Source: Xanthomonas sp. Leaf148 | GTDB lineage: Bacteria; Pseudomonadota; Gammaproteobacteria; Xanthomonadales; Xanthomonadaceae | Direction of reading: 5' to 3' | DNA: 64,000 bases | NCBI RefSeq assembly: GCF_001423585.1 | Contig: NZ_LMOP01000010.1 | Location: 196,893 to 260,892, forward strand | Part shown: positions 17,716-26,112 of the stretch, in pieces | How the letters are laid out: each line of letters starts with the position of its first letter | Numbering within the stretch: the stretch's first letter is position 1 | Position numbers and translations under genes: made by a program | The notes under the pieces: generated by a model | What the model was told of the DNA's origin: nothing | Seen by the model: only the letters and a program-made list of their open reading frames with translations | The model's database searches: none

Positions 17716-18234
17716 TCAGGGCAGGTCCAGGCTGTAGCCGCAGCCGACCACGGTCTTGCCCGGATGCGATTTGACGTTGGTCACGCTGAGCACGACCGAC
17801 TCGATCATCGCCTCGCCGGTCTTCGGGCTGGTGGTGTCTTCGCTGACCAGCTCGCGGCCGTACATGACCTTTTCGGCGTTATCCACGCCCAGTTCCAGGT
17901 CCAGCCGCTTGGCCAGCGGGCGCGGGTCGGGCAGGTCCAGGATCGCCATGACGCTGGCGCCGGAAAACGCGATATGCGTAGTGCTGTGGCCGAACACATT
18001 GATTGGCGTGTTGAGCGTGTATTCGGTCATGAACAGGTTGGATTGCTCCAGCGGCGTCCAGCCCAGCGCGACCGCCTTGAGCGGGTCGGCCAGTACCGGC
18101 GTCAGGGCATTGAAGTCGCCAATACGCTGCCGGCATTCGATCAACGCCGGCAGGTCCGGGCGCACCGGCGCGGTCTGTGCCAGCACCGCTGACGGGCTCA
18201 GCAGCACGCAGGTCAGGGCGAACCACGCGCGCAT
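17716..18234 (-). CDS. Secreted protein of unknown function between ybeY and corC
   Basis: A 172-residue product with a cleavable signal peptide ([20 protein letters not shown]) and an otherwise soluble body. Features are LIECRQRIGDFNALTPVLAD, SGASVMAILDLPDPRP and a C-terminal VVGCGYSLDLP. Two conserved-looking Cys could form a disulfide. I do not recognise a family. The ATG shares one base with the ybeY stop (TGATG), so it is translationally coupled to ybeY. The function is unknown. Confidence 0.7.
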   Translation of the reverse strand: MRAWFALTCVLLSPSAVLAQTAPVRPDLPALIECRQRIGDFNALTPVLADPLKAVALGWTPLEQSNLFMTEYTLNTPINVFGHSTTHIAFSGASVMAILDLPDPRPLAKRLDLELGVDNAEKVMYGRELVSEDTTSPKTGEAMIESVVLSVTNVKSHPGKTVVGCGYSLDLP

Positions 18235-18719
18235 CAGCGCTCCCCCGCATACGGGTCGTCGATGCCCAGGTCGGCCAGGATTTCTCGCTCCAGTTGCTCC
18301 ATGGCGTCGGCTTCCTTGTCGTCTTCGTGGTCCCAGCCCAGCAGATGCAAGGTGCCATGCACGGTGAGATGCGCGTAATGCGACGCCAGCGATTTGCCCT
18401 GTTCGGCCGCCTCGCGTGCCACCACCGGCGCGCAGATCACCAGATCGCCGAGCAGCGGCATCTTGATGCCCTTGGGCAGGCCTTCGGGCAGTTCGGCCGG
18501 AAAGCTCAGCACGTTGGTGGCGTAGTCCTTGCCGCGGTAATGATGGTTGAGCGAGCAGCCTTCCTTCTCGTCGACCACGCGCACCGCCAGGTCGGCCTCG
18601 CGGATGCGGCCCTTCAGCGCCGCGGCCACCCACTTGCGAAAACTTACCGCCGACGGCAGGCCGGCGCGCGGAAGCGCGTAACTGACGGCAACGTCGAGGC
18701 GGACGGGTCCTTTGGTCAT
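18234..18719 (-). CDS. ybeY: Endoribonuclease YbeY (rRNA maturation factor)
   Basis: A 161-residue single-domain UPF0054 metalloprotein involved in 16S rRNA 3'-end maturation and ribosome quality control. The zinc motif [11 protein letters not shown] (H-x3-H-x5-H) is intact. [14 protein letters not shown], the conserved strand-turn motif, precedes LGDLVIC. It lies downstream of phoH on the same strand, with a secreted-protein gene in between, the usual phoH-ybeY-corC order. Confidence 0.96.
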   Translation of the reverse strand: MTKGPVRLDVAVSYALPRAGLPSAVSFRKWVAAALKGRIREADLAVRVVDEKEGCSLNHHYRGKDYATNVLSFPAELPEGLPKGIKMPLLGDLVICAPVVAREAAEQGKSLASHYAHLTVHGTLHLLGWDHEDDKEADAMEQLEREILADLGIDDPYAGER

Positions 18720-18774
18720 GGGAGCACCAGCAAGTCAGATCAGACAGAGGTGACAGTATCGCGCGAGTGCTGCC

Positions 18775-19647
18775 TCACTGCGACTTCCAGTCACCGGCGC
18801 TGTAGGCGATTTCGATCACCTCGGCGGCTTTTACCAAATCTTCGATGCCAGCCTGCTTGGTCGACGTGTAGCAATTGAAGCCTAGATGCGCCTTGAGCTG
18901 GCGCGTCATGTCCACGGCGCCTTGCTCGGGCTTGGCCTTGGCGTCGAGGTGGATGGTCAGGTCCGCGCATCCGCCTATGTTGGTCACCTTCACTGCCGGT
19001 ACGAGCGCACGTGCGGCCTGGTCGGCGAGCGCGTCAAAGTCGGGTTGCGCGATGGCTCGCTGCGCTGCCGATACCCGTACCTTGACGTAGTAGAGCTGCT
19101 TGTAGAACAGATAGCCTGTGGAAAGCAGCGGCATGCCGGACGACGACAAGTCCATGCTGAGTCTCAACTTTTCTCCAACGATTCGCTCGGCATCGGCAAT
19201 GGCCGCAATCACCTGGGCATCTACCGCGTCGGCCGGGGTATGAGTCGGGGCATCGTCGCTTGTCAAGATGAACCTGGTCTGGTCCAGCTCGTCCAGCCGT
19301 GAATAGGTGCCTTGCGTACGCGCTGCGGCAAGATCCTGGCGGAAGGCGGCCATGCCGTGCTTGATGGCTTCGGCTTGATCACGTTGCCCGGCCGGATACA
19401 CGAAGACATCGATGTTCAATTCCGAATGGTCGGCCATCGTGTAATGAAACCCGGCGCCCGAAACCTTGGCGGCCGGGTTGTAGGAACTGCGGGCAAGCCT
19501 GAATGGGCCAATATTCCTCGGTGCGGCCAGATAACTGGTTTCGATGTAAGCGCGGGAGGATGCACCGGCATTCTCCGCTGCGGCTGGCAACGCAGCCGGC
19601 GCAAGACCCAATAGGCAGACAGAGAACAAGACGCGATAGCCGACCAT
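18775..19647 (-). CDS. Secreted protein of unknown function
   Basis: A 290-residue exported protein I do not recognise. The signal peptide is MVGYRVLFSVCLLGLAPAALPAAA. The body has a DVFVYPAG strand, FRQDLAAARTQGTYSRLDEL and a C-terminal half with SGMPLLSTGYLFYKQLYYVKVRVSA. There are two Cys (IGGCADLTIHLD, GFNCYTSTK). The ATG at 19647 has AGGAAG 8 nt upstream, better than an in-frame ATG ten codons earlier. It interrupts the usual phoH-ybeY adjacency. Confidence 0.65.
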   Translation of the reverse strand: MVGYRVLFSVCLLGLAPAALPAAAENAGASSRAYIETSYLAAPRNIGPFRLARSSYNPAAKVSGAGFHYTMADHSELNIDVFVYPAGQRDQAEAIKHGMAAFRQDLAAARTQGTYSRLDELDQTRFILTSDDAPTHTPADAVDAQVIAAIADAERIVGEKLRLSMDLSSSGMPLLSTGYLFYKQLYYVKVRVSAAQRAIAQPDFDALADQAARALVPAVKVTNIGGCADLTIHLDAKAKPEQGAVDMTRQLKAHLGFNCYTSTKQAGIEDLVKAAEVIEIAYSAGDWKSQ

Positions 19648-19818
19648 GCGCACTTCCTGTGCAGAGCGTTGTCCCAAGTGTAACGCTGTAGCGCTGCGGA
19701 TTGGCGCGGGCAGATCCGCGCTACGGCGGCACGATGACCACGCCGAGAATTTCCGCAGTTTCTGGCTTGTCCTGAATTTGCACCAAGCCCCGCTTAGCAG
19801 GGCGCCATCGTTACACCG

Positions 19819-20805
19819 TCATGCCGCAGGTTCGGCAGGCTTTTCGACTAGGTCGCGCTTTTCATAAGCCTTGACAATACGTGCCACCAACGGGTGCCGC
19901 ACCACGTCGCGTGCTTCGAAGAACGTGAAGCTGGCGCCTTCCACATCGTGCAGCACCTCGATCGCATCGCGCAGGCCGGATTTGACGTGCTTGGGCAGAT
20001 CGATCTGGGTCAGGTCGCCAGTGACCACGGCAGTAGAGCCGAAGCCCAGGCGGGTCAGGAACATCTTCATCTGTTCGATGGTGGTGTTCTGCGCCTCGTC
20101 CAGGATCACGTAGGCATCGTTGAGCGTGCGGCCGCGCATATAGGCCAGCGGGGCGATTTCGATGACGTTCTTTTCCAGCAGCTTGACCACCTTTTCTACA
20201 CCCAGCATCTCGTACAGCGCGTCGTACAGCGGGCGCAGATACGGGTCCACCTTCTGGCTGAGGTCGCCTGGCAGAAAGCCGAGCTTTTCGCCGGCCTCCA
20301 CCGCTGGGCGCACCAGGATCAGCCGCTGCACGCGCGATTCGTTCAAGGCTTCCACCGCGCTGGCCACTGCCAGGAAGGTCTTGCCGGTGCCGGCCGGGCC
20401 GATGCCGAAATTGATGTCGTGCGTGGCGATCGCATGCAGGTACTTGGCCTGGTTGGCGCCGCGGCCGCGCACGGTACCGCGCTTGACCTTGATCGCCACG
20501 TCCTGCGCCTGGTACGCACGGTCTGCCACATGCTCGACATTGGCATCGGTCAAGCGCAAGTGGATCGCATGGTTATCGAAGGTGGTCGAGGCGGCTTCGT
20601 CATACAACGCAGTCAACAGCGTCTGCGCGGCGGTGACTGCCGGTTCCGGGCCGGTGATACGGAAGATGTTGCCGCGGTTGGCGATCTCGACGCCAAGTTT
20701 GAGTTCGATCTGGCGCAGGTGCGCGTCGAACGGGCCGGCCAGATTGGCCAGGCGCTCGGTGTCGTCGGGTTCCAGGGTGAAATCGCGGTAGGCAGGTGAG
20801 TTCAT
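19819..20805 (-). CDS. phoH: PhoH-like (YbeZ) ATPase
   Basis: A 328-residue protein with an N-terminal KH-like RNA-binding region (LGVEIANRGNIFRITG) and a PhoH P-loop ATPase core. The core has Walker A GPAGTGKTFLAVA, Walker B VILDEAQNTT and sensor TGDLTQIDLP. Family members work with YbeY in RNA/ribosome metabolism. The ATG at 20805 (MNSPAYRDFTLEPDD) gives the standard length; the open extension upstream enters non-coding sequence. The unusual 114-bp repeat pair lies 120-350 bp upstream and could influence its promoter. Confidence 0.95.
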   Translation of the reverse strand: MNSPAYRDFTLEPDDTERLANLAGPFDAHLRQIELKLGVEIANRGNIFRITGPEPAVTAAQTLLTALYDEAASTTFDNHAIHLRLTDANVEHVADRAYQAQDVAIKVKRGTVRGRGANQAKYLHAIATHDINFGIGPAGTGKTFLAVASAVEALNESRVQRLILVRPAVEAGEKLGFLPGDLSQKVDPYLRPLYDALYEMLGVEKVVKLLEKNVIEIAPLAYMRGRTLNDAYVILDEAQNTTIEQMKMFLTRLGFGSTAVVTGDLTQIDLPKHVKSGLRDAIEVLHDVEGASFTFFEARDVVRHPLVARIVKAYEKRDLVEKPAEPAA

Positions 20806-20924
20806 GGTGGGGTCGGACAGCGCGCGTACGGCGTCGGTAGGGCGGCAGATGAGGGTAGCGCGCAGCATGTGATCCCACCAACAAACCCGGTGGCGCCTGC
20901 GATGGCCGCTGCGCGCGCCGGCAG
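20806..20924. other. phoH upstream region
   Basis: 119 bp separating the phoH start codon from the first 114-bp repeat unit. No gene is seen. The phoH promoter probably lies here or within the repeats, but no convincing -35/-10 pair stands out. Confidence 0.35.
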
Positions 20925-21152
20925 TTTTCCACAAGCGCTGTGGAGTCACGCATCACTAACCTGTGGATAGATTGCGTCAGCCTTACTGGCACAAGGTCTG
21001 AGAGCTATGTGGTGAAAAAATCACCAGTGCCTGCGAGGTTGTCCACATGCGGTGTGGATCGAATTCGGCAAAGCCTGTGGGTAAGTGTCACCACGCCTTG
21101 TGCTGCAAGGTGTTGTAGCGGTGTGGTGAATTTTTGACCACTGCAGCGGATG
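20925..21152. repeat. Two 114-bp imperfect direct repeats with paired DnaA-box-like palindromes
   Basis: Unit 1 is 20925-21038 and unit 2 is 21039-21152. Each begins with a DnaA-box-like TTTTCCACA or TTGTCCACA in the palindrome TCCACA-N5-TGTGGA (20928-20944 and 21042-21058). A second box lies 34 bp after the palindrome start: TGTGGATAG at 20962 and TGTGGGTAA at 21076. CAAGGT (20992 and 21106) follows, then a TGGTGA-N5-TCACCA or TGACCA palindrome (21010-21026 and 21124-21140). All four elements keep the exact 114-bp offset while sequence between them has diverged. Confidence 0.85.
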
Positions 21153-21489
21153 CGGTGGAATGCTGCGTGCAGCGATGTGGCCGCTCTGCGGCGCATCGCC
21201 GGATGCGCGAGCAGGTGGCGACATCGTCTCCGGCAACGCGACTATGCATCTCGCGCATCACCCATGAGCACGCTAAGCAGCGAGTCCACTGCATGGAGGC
21301 GAGGCAGGAGTCACGCGCGACAGCACGTGCGCCGCCTAATCCAGCACACGCGCCAGCACGCAATGCGGCTGGCAGCTTGCATCGATCTTTCAGGTGTGCC
21401 GACACGGCATCACGCGTGCAGCGCACGTGCGATGTATGTGCGCTGCAAAGACTGTCTCGGCGCAGCGCCGCACAACTGCGGCGCGTGTG
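21153..21489. other. Gap downstream of miaB
   Basis: 337 bp on the miaB 3' side. Open frames on both strands have irregular, Cys/Arg/His-rich composition and match nothing. No terminator hairpin with a T-run was found. Confidence 0.4.
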
Positions 21490-22959
21490 TCAGCTGGTGC
21501 TGTCGTCCAGTTGGATGCGACCACGCAGCGAATTGCTCATCGCCTCGGTGATCAACACATCCACAAACTGCCCGATCAGGCGCGGATTGCCGGGGAAATT
21601 CACCGGTCGCATGTTCTCGCTCTTGCCGGTCAGCTCGTTCGGATCGCGGCGCGATGGGCCTTCCACCAGCACCCGCTGCACGCTGCCGACCATGGACTGC
21701 GAGATGGTCGCCGCATGCGCGCTGATGTGTGCCTGCAAGCGCGCCAAACGCGCCTGCTTGACCGCATCGGGCGTGTCGTCTTCCAGGTCCGCAGCCGGTG
21801 TGCCGGGGCGACGCGAATACACGAACGAAAAGCTCTGATCGAAGCCGACGTCTTCGATTAACTTCATGGTCTTTTCAAAATCCGCTTCGGTCTCGCCGGG
21901 AAAGCCGACGATGAAATCCGAGCTGATCGAAATATCCGGGCGCACCGCGCGCAACTTGCGGATCTTGGATTTGAATTCCAGTGCGGTGTAACCGCGCTTC
22001 ATCGCCGACAGAATGCGGTCGCTGCCTGCCTGCACTGGCAGATGCAGATAGTTGGCCAGCTGCGGCACGTCGCGATACGCATCCACCAGCGAATCGGAAA
22101 ACTCCAGCGGATGCGAGGTGGTGAAGCGAATGCGGCCAATGCCCTCGATCTGCGCGATGGTGCGGATCAACAGACCCAGATCGGCGTACTGCGCTGCCTC
22201 GCCGGCATCGGCGCCATACGCACCGTGATACGCGTTGACGTTCTGGCCTAGCAGGTTGATCTCGCGCACGCCTTGCGCCGCCAGTTGCGCCACTTCCACC
22301 AGCACGTCTTCAAACGGGCGGCTGACTTCTTCGCCGCGTGTGTAAGGCACCACGCAGAACGAGCAGTACTTGGAGCAGCCTTCCATGATCGATACGAACG
22401 CCGATGGACCATCGGCGCGCGGTTCGGGTAGGCGATCGAACTTCTCGATTTCCGGGAAGCTGATGTCCACTTGCGACTTGCCGGATTGGCGCCGTGCACG
22501 GATCAGTTCCGGCAAGCGATGCAAGGTCTGCGGCCCGAACACCAGATCCACGTACGGCGCGCGCTTGACGATGGCTTCGCCTTCCTGCGAGGCCACGCAA
22601 CCGCCCACGCCGATGATCACTGGCGTACCGCCGGCCTTGGCGCGGTTTTCCTTGAGCAAGCGCCAGCGTCCCAATTGGCTGAACACCTTTTCCTGCGCCT
22701 TTTCGCGGATGGAGCAGGTGTTGACCAGCACCACGTCGGCGTCTTCGGGGTTGTCGGTCAGCTCCAGCCCTTCGGATGCGGCAAGCACGTCGGCCATCTT
22801 GGCCGAGTCGTACTCGTTCATCTGGCAACCGTGAGTCTTGATGTACAGCTTGCCACGCACCACGGCGGGTGCCGCAGGGCGGGCGACCGGCAACGGCAGC
22901 AGGGCAGGTGCGTCCACGGCGGTGGCCGCGGACAAATCGGAAACGGATGTCCCGGGCAT
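21490..22959 (-). CDS. miaB: tRNA-2-methylthio-N6-isopentenyladenosine synthase MiaB
   Basis: A 489-residue radical-SAM methylthiotransferase that modifies A37 of tRNAs reading UNN codons. The N-terminal UPF0004 domain has [14 protein letters not shown] with its Cys, then [10 protein letters not shown] and [11 protein letters not shown], which bind the auxiliary cluster. The radical-SAM motif is [20 protein letters not shown]-type C-terminal domain includes [10 protein letters not shown] and [12 protein letters not shown] ~30-residue Ala/Pro-rich N-terminal extension precedes the UPF0004 domain. It is the most upstream gene of the minus-strand block. Confidence 0.96.
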   Translation of the reverse strand: MPGTSVSDLSAATAVDAPALLPLPVARPAAPAVVRGKLYIKTHGCQMNEYDSAKMADVLAASEGLELTDNPEDADVVLVNTCSIREKAQEKVFSQLGRWRLLKENRAKAGGTPVIIGVGGCVASQEGEAIVKRAPYVDLVFGPQTLHRLPELIRARRQSGKSQVDISFPEIEKFDRLPEPRADGPSAFVSIMEGCSKYCSFCVVPYTRGEEVSRPFEDVLVEVAQLAAQGVREINLLGQNVNAYHGAYGADAGEAAQYADLGLLIRTIAQIEGIGRIRFTTSHPLEFSDSLVDAYRDVPQLANYLHLPVQAGSDRILSAMKRGYTALEFKSKIRKLRAVRPDISISSDFIVGFPGETEADFEKTMKLIEDVGFDQSFSFVYSRRPGTPAADLEDDTPDAVKQARLARLQAHISAHAATISQSMVGSVQRVLVEGPSRRDPNELTGKSENMRPVNFPGNPRLIGQFVDVLITEAMSNSLRGRIQLDDSTS

Positions 22960-23035
22960 GGCGCTTATTCCAGGCGGGTGAGATAGCCGGACAGTTTACC
23001 CGCTCACGGCAGCGCTTGCGCTGCTAGCTTGCTGC

Positions 23036-23644
23036 CTACGCGTCGACGCCGGTTGCGCGCGCGAATGCCGGGCGCTCGGCCATCCGTGCGATGTAGGCGC
23101 GGGTCGGGGCCGGCGGGTCGATCATGCCGAATTGCACCATCCATGCCAATGCGCCGCCCCATAGCACGTCGGCTGCGCTGCAGCGCGTGCCCAGCAGGTA
23201 GTCGCCTTGCGCCAGCTGTGCGTAGACCACGTTCAGTACGGTGTCGGAGTCGGCATAGGGCGAGAGCGAGCGCGGTGGGGGCGAGCGCTTGAGCGCAAGG
23301 TCGACGATTGCCGGTTCGAATGCCGCGCCATAGAACGCCAACCAGCGCAGGTAGGCTCCGCGGTCGGCGTCGCCCGGCGCAGGCGACAGGCCGGCTTCCG
23401 GGTAGAGCTCGGCCAGGTACTGATAGATGGCGCCTTGTTCGGTGACCACGCTGTCGCCGTGCACGATCGTCGGGATCTTGCCCATCGGGTTGATCGCGAG
23501 GAACTCCGGCGCAAGCTGCTGCTCCTTTTCCAGATCGATGATCTGCAGGCTGTAGCTGGCGCCCAGCTCTTCCAGCAGCACCAGGACACCACGTGAGCGT
23601 GAGCGGGGATTGTGGAACAGGGTGATGTGGCGGTCGGCGGACAT
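23036..23644 (-). CDS. Glutathione S-transferase family protein
   Basis: A 202-residue cytosolic GST. The thioredoxin-fold N-terminal half has ITLFHNPRSRSRGVLVLLEEL with a Ser/Arg active-site-like segment, then INPMGKIPTIVHGDSVVTEQGAI, which holds the cis-Pro and the glutathione-binding (S)E-Q-A/S motif. The helical half contains a typical DVLWGGALAW helix. It is divergently transcribed from a YafY/WYL-type regulator across a 109-bp gap that carries a perfect inverted repeat, suggesting joint control. Confidence 0.88.
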   Translation of the reverse strand: MSADRHITLFHNPRSRSRGVLVLLEELGASYSLQIIDLEKEQQLAPEFLAINPMGKIPTIVHGDSVVTEQGAIYQYLAELYPEAGLSPAPGDADRGAYLRWLAFYGAAFEPAIVDLALKRSPPPRSLSPYADSDTVLNVVYAQLAQGDYLLGTRCSAADVLWGGALAWMVQFGMIDPPAPTRAYIARMAERPAFARATGVDA

Positions 23645-23719
23645 GGTGGGTTCCTTGAGAGCAGGTGGTGGTGAGGTGGGTTCGAGGTCATTGCTGATAT
23701 GACGATCCTAAGGGGGCCT

Positions 23720-23740
23720 TGCGGACAGTTTCTGTCCGCA
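23720..23740. promoter_or_regulatory. Perfect 9-3-9 inverted repeat, candidate operator
   Basis: TGCGGACAG (23720-23728), spacer TTT, CTGTCCGCA (23732-23740). It ends 13 bp before the ATG of the YafY/WYL-type regulator and lies 76 bp upstream of the divergent GST gene. Position and symmetry suit an autoregulatory site for the adjacent regulator. Confidence 0.65.
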
Positions 23741-23753
23741 ATACCGTCTCGCC

Positions 23754-24719
23754 ATGGCTTCGACCGCTGCCCGTCTGTTGCGACTGCTTTCCTTGCTGCA
23801 AGGTGGCCGCAGCTGGCCGGGCGCTGCACTGGCCGAGCGCCTGGAGGTGCACCCGCGCAGCCTGCGGCGCGATATCGAGCGACTGCGCGAGCTTGGCTAT
23901 CCGGTGCATGCGGCGCCGGGATCCGGTGGCGGTTACCGGCTGGGGCAGGGTGCGGCGGCCTTGCCGCTGCTGTTCGAAGAAGAAGAGGCCCTGACCGTGG
24001 CGATCGCCCTACGCGCGGCTGCCCCGGCCATCGCCGGCATGGATGCGGCGGCGGCCCGCGTGCTGGCGAAGCTGGACCCGCTGCTGCCACGGCGGAGCGG
24101 TCAACGCGCCAGCGCAGCACACGCTGCCATGGCGAGCATGCCGATTGCCGAGGCGGGCACCCTGGTAGATGCGGCCTTGCTGGCGCAGCTTGCCGGTGCC
24201 TGCCGCGACCGCACCACGCTGCGGCTGGACTATCGACGTCACTCCGGCGTGGCCACCACCCGCTGTGTCGAGCCAGCGTTGTTGGTCAACTACGGTCGGC
24301 GCTGGTACCTGCTGGCCTGGGATTGCGAACGCCAGGATTGGCGCACGCTGCGCGCAGATCGCATCGATCTGGCGGTCCTTACCGGGGCCCGGTTCGGCGC
24401 ACGTGCGCTGCCGGAGGAGCCGCTGCAGTTGCTGCGCAACGCCATCGGCGAAGCGCCGTTCCCCTGTCGGGTGAGGGTGCGCCTGCCGGGGACGCTGGAG
24501 GCGTTGGCCGCGCAGGTTCCACCCTGGCTGGGCGCGCTGGAGGCAGACGGGGCAGGCCATTGCTGGCTTGGGTTGGGCGCGCCGAGCATGCCGGCGCTTG
24601 CGGCCAATCTGCTGTTGCTGGAGCTGCCGTTCGAGGCGATTGCGCCGGACGCCCTGCGGCAACCGCTGGTCGATGCGCTGGATGCATTGCGGACACGACT
24701 GCACCGGCCGTCGGCCTGA
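23754..24719 (+). CDS. YafY-type transcriptional regulator (HTH_11 + WYL)
   Basis: A 321-residue DNA-binding regulator. The N-terminal winged helix-turn-helix is ALAERLEVHPRSLRRDIERL with a GSGGGYRL wing. The central WYL domain includes RLDYRRHSG and VNYGRRWYLLAWD (the WYL-type signature, RWYLLAW) and TLRADRID. WYL domains sense nucleic acids or small ligands. It is divergent from a GST gene with a palindrome close to its own start; autoregulation and control of the GST gene are inferred. Confidence 0.88.
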   Translation: MASTAARLLRLLSLLQGGRSWPGAALAERLEVHPRSLRRDIERLRELGYPVHAAPGSGGGYRLGQGAAALPLLFEEEEALTVAIALRAAAPAIAGMDAAAARVLAKLDPLLPRRSGQRASAAHAAMASMPIAEAGTLVDAALLAQLAGACRDRTTLRLDYRRHSGVATTRCVEPALLVNYGRRWYLLAWDCERQDWRTLRADRIDLAVLTGARFGARALPEEPLQLLRNAIGEAPFPCRVRVRLPGTLEALAAQVPPWLGALEADGAGHCWLGLGAPSMPALAANLLLLELPFEAIAPDALRQPLVDALDALRTRLHRPSA

Positions 24720-24768
24720 GCATTGCCGCCTCTTGGCAAGCCCGGGGCAAGCTGGGACACTCCGCCGC

Positions 24769-25746
24769 ATGAAGGGGATGTCAAGATTGCTGGGGTTATT
24801 GCTTGTCACGTTGTCGGCTGCGCCGGTCAGCGCCGGCACGCTATACAAGTGCGTCAGCGGCGACGGCATCACCAGCTACCTGAGCAAGCGCCAGAGTGGC
24901 GCCACCTGTAGCGTCATCAGCAGCTATACCCCCGACCGCTCGGCCCGTCGTCCGCCATCTTCGCCTTCGCCTGTGTACCCGGCGTCGGCAGGGTCCAGCG
25001 GTTTGGCTCGTCCCATCGCCAGTATCGACAGTGGCGCGCCCGCCACGATCATCAGCCCGCCACCAAGGCGCGCGGCCGAGGCCGCTGTGGCCGCGCCGCG
25101 TGCGCTGCCGGTGGCAGAGCGTGCGACATCGATCATGCCGGCCGCCGCGGTCAACCCGCGCCGCGTGGTCAGCGGGCAGGTCTATTCGTATATGAAGGAC
25201 GGCGTGCGTCATTACACCAGCGCACGTCCGCGCCAGGTTGCCAGCATCGAAGGGCTGCGCACCATCCACTACAGCTTCATCGAGACCTGTTACGCCTGCG
25301 GCGCCAAGCCGGGCGTCAACTTCGGCGCAATCCGGCTCAACACTGCGGCCTACCAGCAGGAGATCGCGTCGGCGGCGCGCGAGTTCGGGGTCGAAGAAGC
25401 CATCGTGCGGGCCATCATCCATGCCGAGTCGGCCTATAACCCGTTGGCGCTCAGTCGCGCCGGTGCACAGGGACTGATGCAATTGATGCCGGGTACCGCA
25501 CGCCGCTTCGGCGTCAACGATGCCTATGACGCATCGCAAAACATTCGCGGTGGCGTGCAATACCTTTCGTGGTTGCTGAAGCGCTTCAATGGCGACCTCA
25601 CCTTGGCAGCCGCGGGTTACAACGCCGGCGAAGGTGCCGTGGACCGCTACGGTGGCGTGCCGCCCTACAGCGAGACCCAGCGCTACGTGCAACGCGTCGG
25701 CCTGCTGGCCGGCCGCTATCGCGGTCAGAGCGCAACTGCCAACTGA
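24769..25746 (+). CDS. Secreted lytic transglycosylase (SLT domain)
   Basis: A 325-residue periplasmic muramidase-like enzyme that cleaves peptidoglycan with 1,6-anhydro product formation. A signal peptide (LLGLLLVTLSAAPVSA) precedes a DUF4124-like segment, GTLYKCVSGDGITSYLSK. A Ser/Pro/Ala-rich linker and a C-terminal SLT domain follow. Catalytic Glu lies in IIHAESAYNPLALS, followed by GAQGLMQLMPGTARRFGV and AAGYNAGEGAVDRYGG, all family motifs. The start is ATG 24769; ATG 24778 is also possible. It seems to be a single-gene unit. Confidence 0.9.
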   Translation: MKGMSRLLGLLLVTLSAAPVSAGTLYKCVSGDGITSYLSKRQSGATCSVISSYTPDRSARRPPSSPSPVYPASAGSSGLARPIASIDSGAPATIISPPPRRAAEAAVAAPRALPVAERATSIMPAAAVNPRRVVSGQVYSYMKDGVRHYTSARPRQVASIEGLRTIHYSFIETCYACGAKPGVNFGAIRLNTAAYQQEIASAAREFGVEEAIVRAIIHAESAYNPLALSRAGAQGLMQLMPGTARRFGVNDAYDASQNIRGGVQYLSWLLKRFNGDLTLAAAGYNAGEGAVDRYGGVPPYSETQRYVQRVGLLAGRYRGQSATAN

Positions 25747-26112
25747 GCAACGCGCTGCGCCCCGGCACTTGCAGATGCAGGCAGCGCTGAGGTGGTGACT
25801 CCATGAGGCCTTGCCGTTCGCATGGTCGCCAGTGCTGCACACGCGCAGCGATGCCTCCGCTGCCTCATCGCGCCCTCGCACCGATGCGCCGTCTGCGCGC
25901 ACTGCGTCACAACCATCGCATGGGTTATCGCGGTTCGCAGGCACCACGACAGGCGACCGCGCACATCGGCCATTGCATCGCACATGCCCGACTGCGTACA
26001 TTGCATTGTCTGTGCATTAAGCGTTCCGCTACACTGCGGTCGATTCATCGCGGCTGGACCCCCCGCCAGCCGTTGGCAGCCTCACGCTACCTAATTAAGA
26101 TCGGAGAGCCGG
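25747..26112. other. Leader region of petABC
   Basis: 366 bp without a supported gene. The last 110 bp hold a sigma-70-like promoter (separate entry). The remainder has His/Arg/Cys-rich open frames of unnatural composition and no recognisable structure. Confidence 0.4.
26006..26035 (+). promoter_or_regulatory. Predicted sigma-70 promoter of petABC
   Basis: TTGTCT (26006-26011) and TACACT (26030-26035) are separated by 18 bp, 78 bp upstream of petA. A ribosome-binding-like GGAGA (26103-26107) follows. The match is by eye only. Confidence 0.45.

Noticed and set aside
20925-21152. Possible chromosomal origin oriC
   Set aside because: DnaA-like boxes are present, but there is no AT-rich unwinding region and no dnaA, dnaN, gyrB or rpmH nearby, so an origin is not supported.
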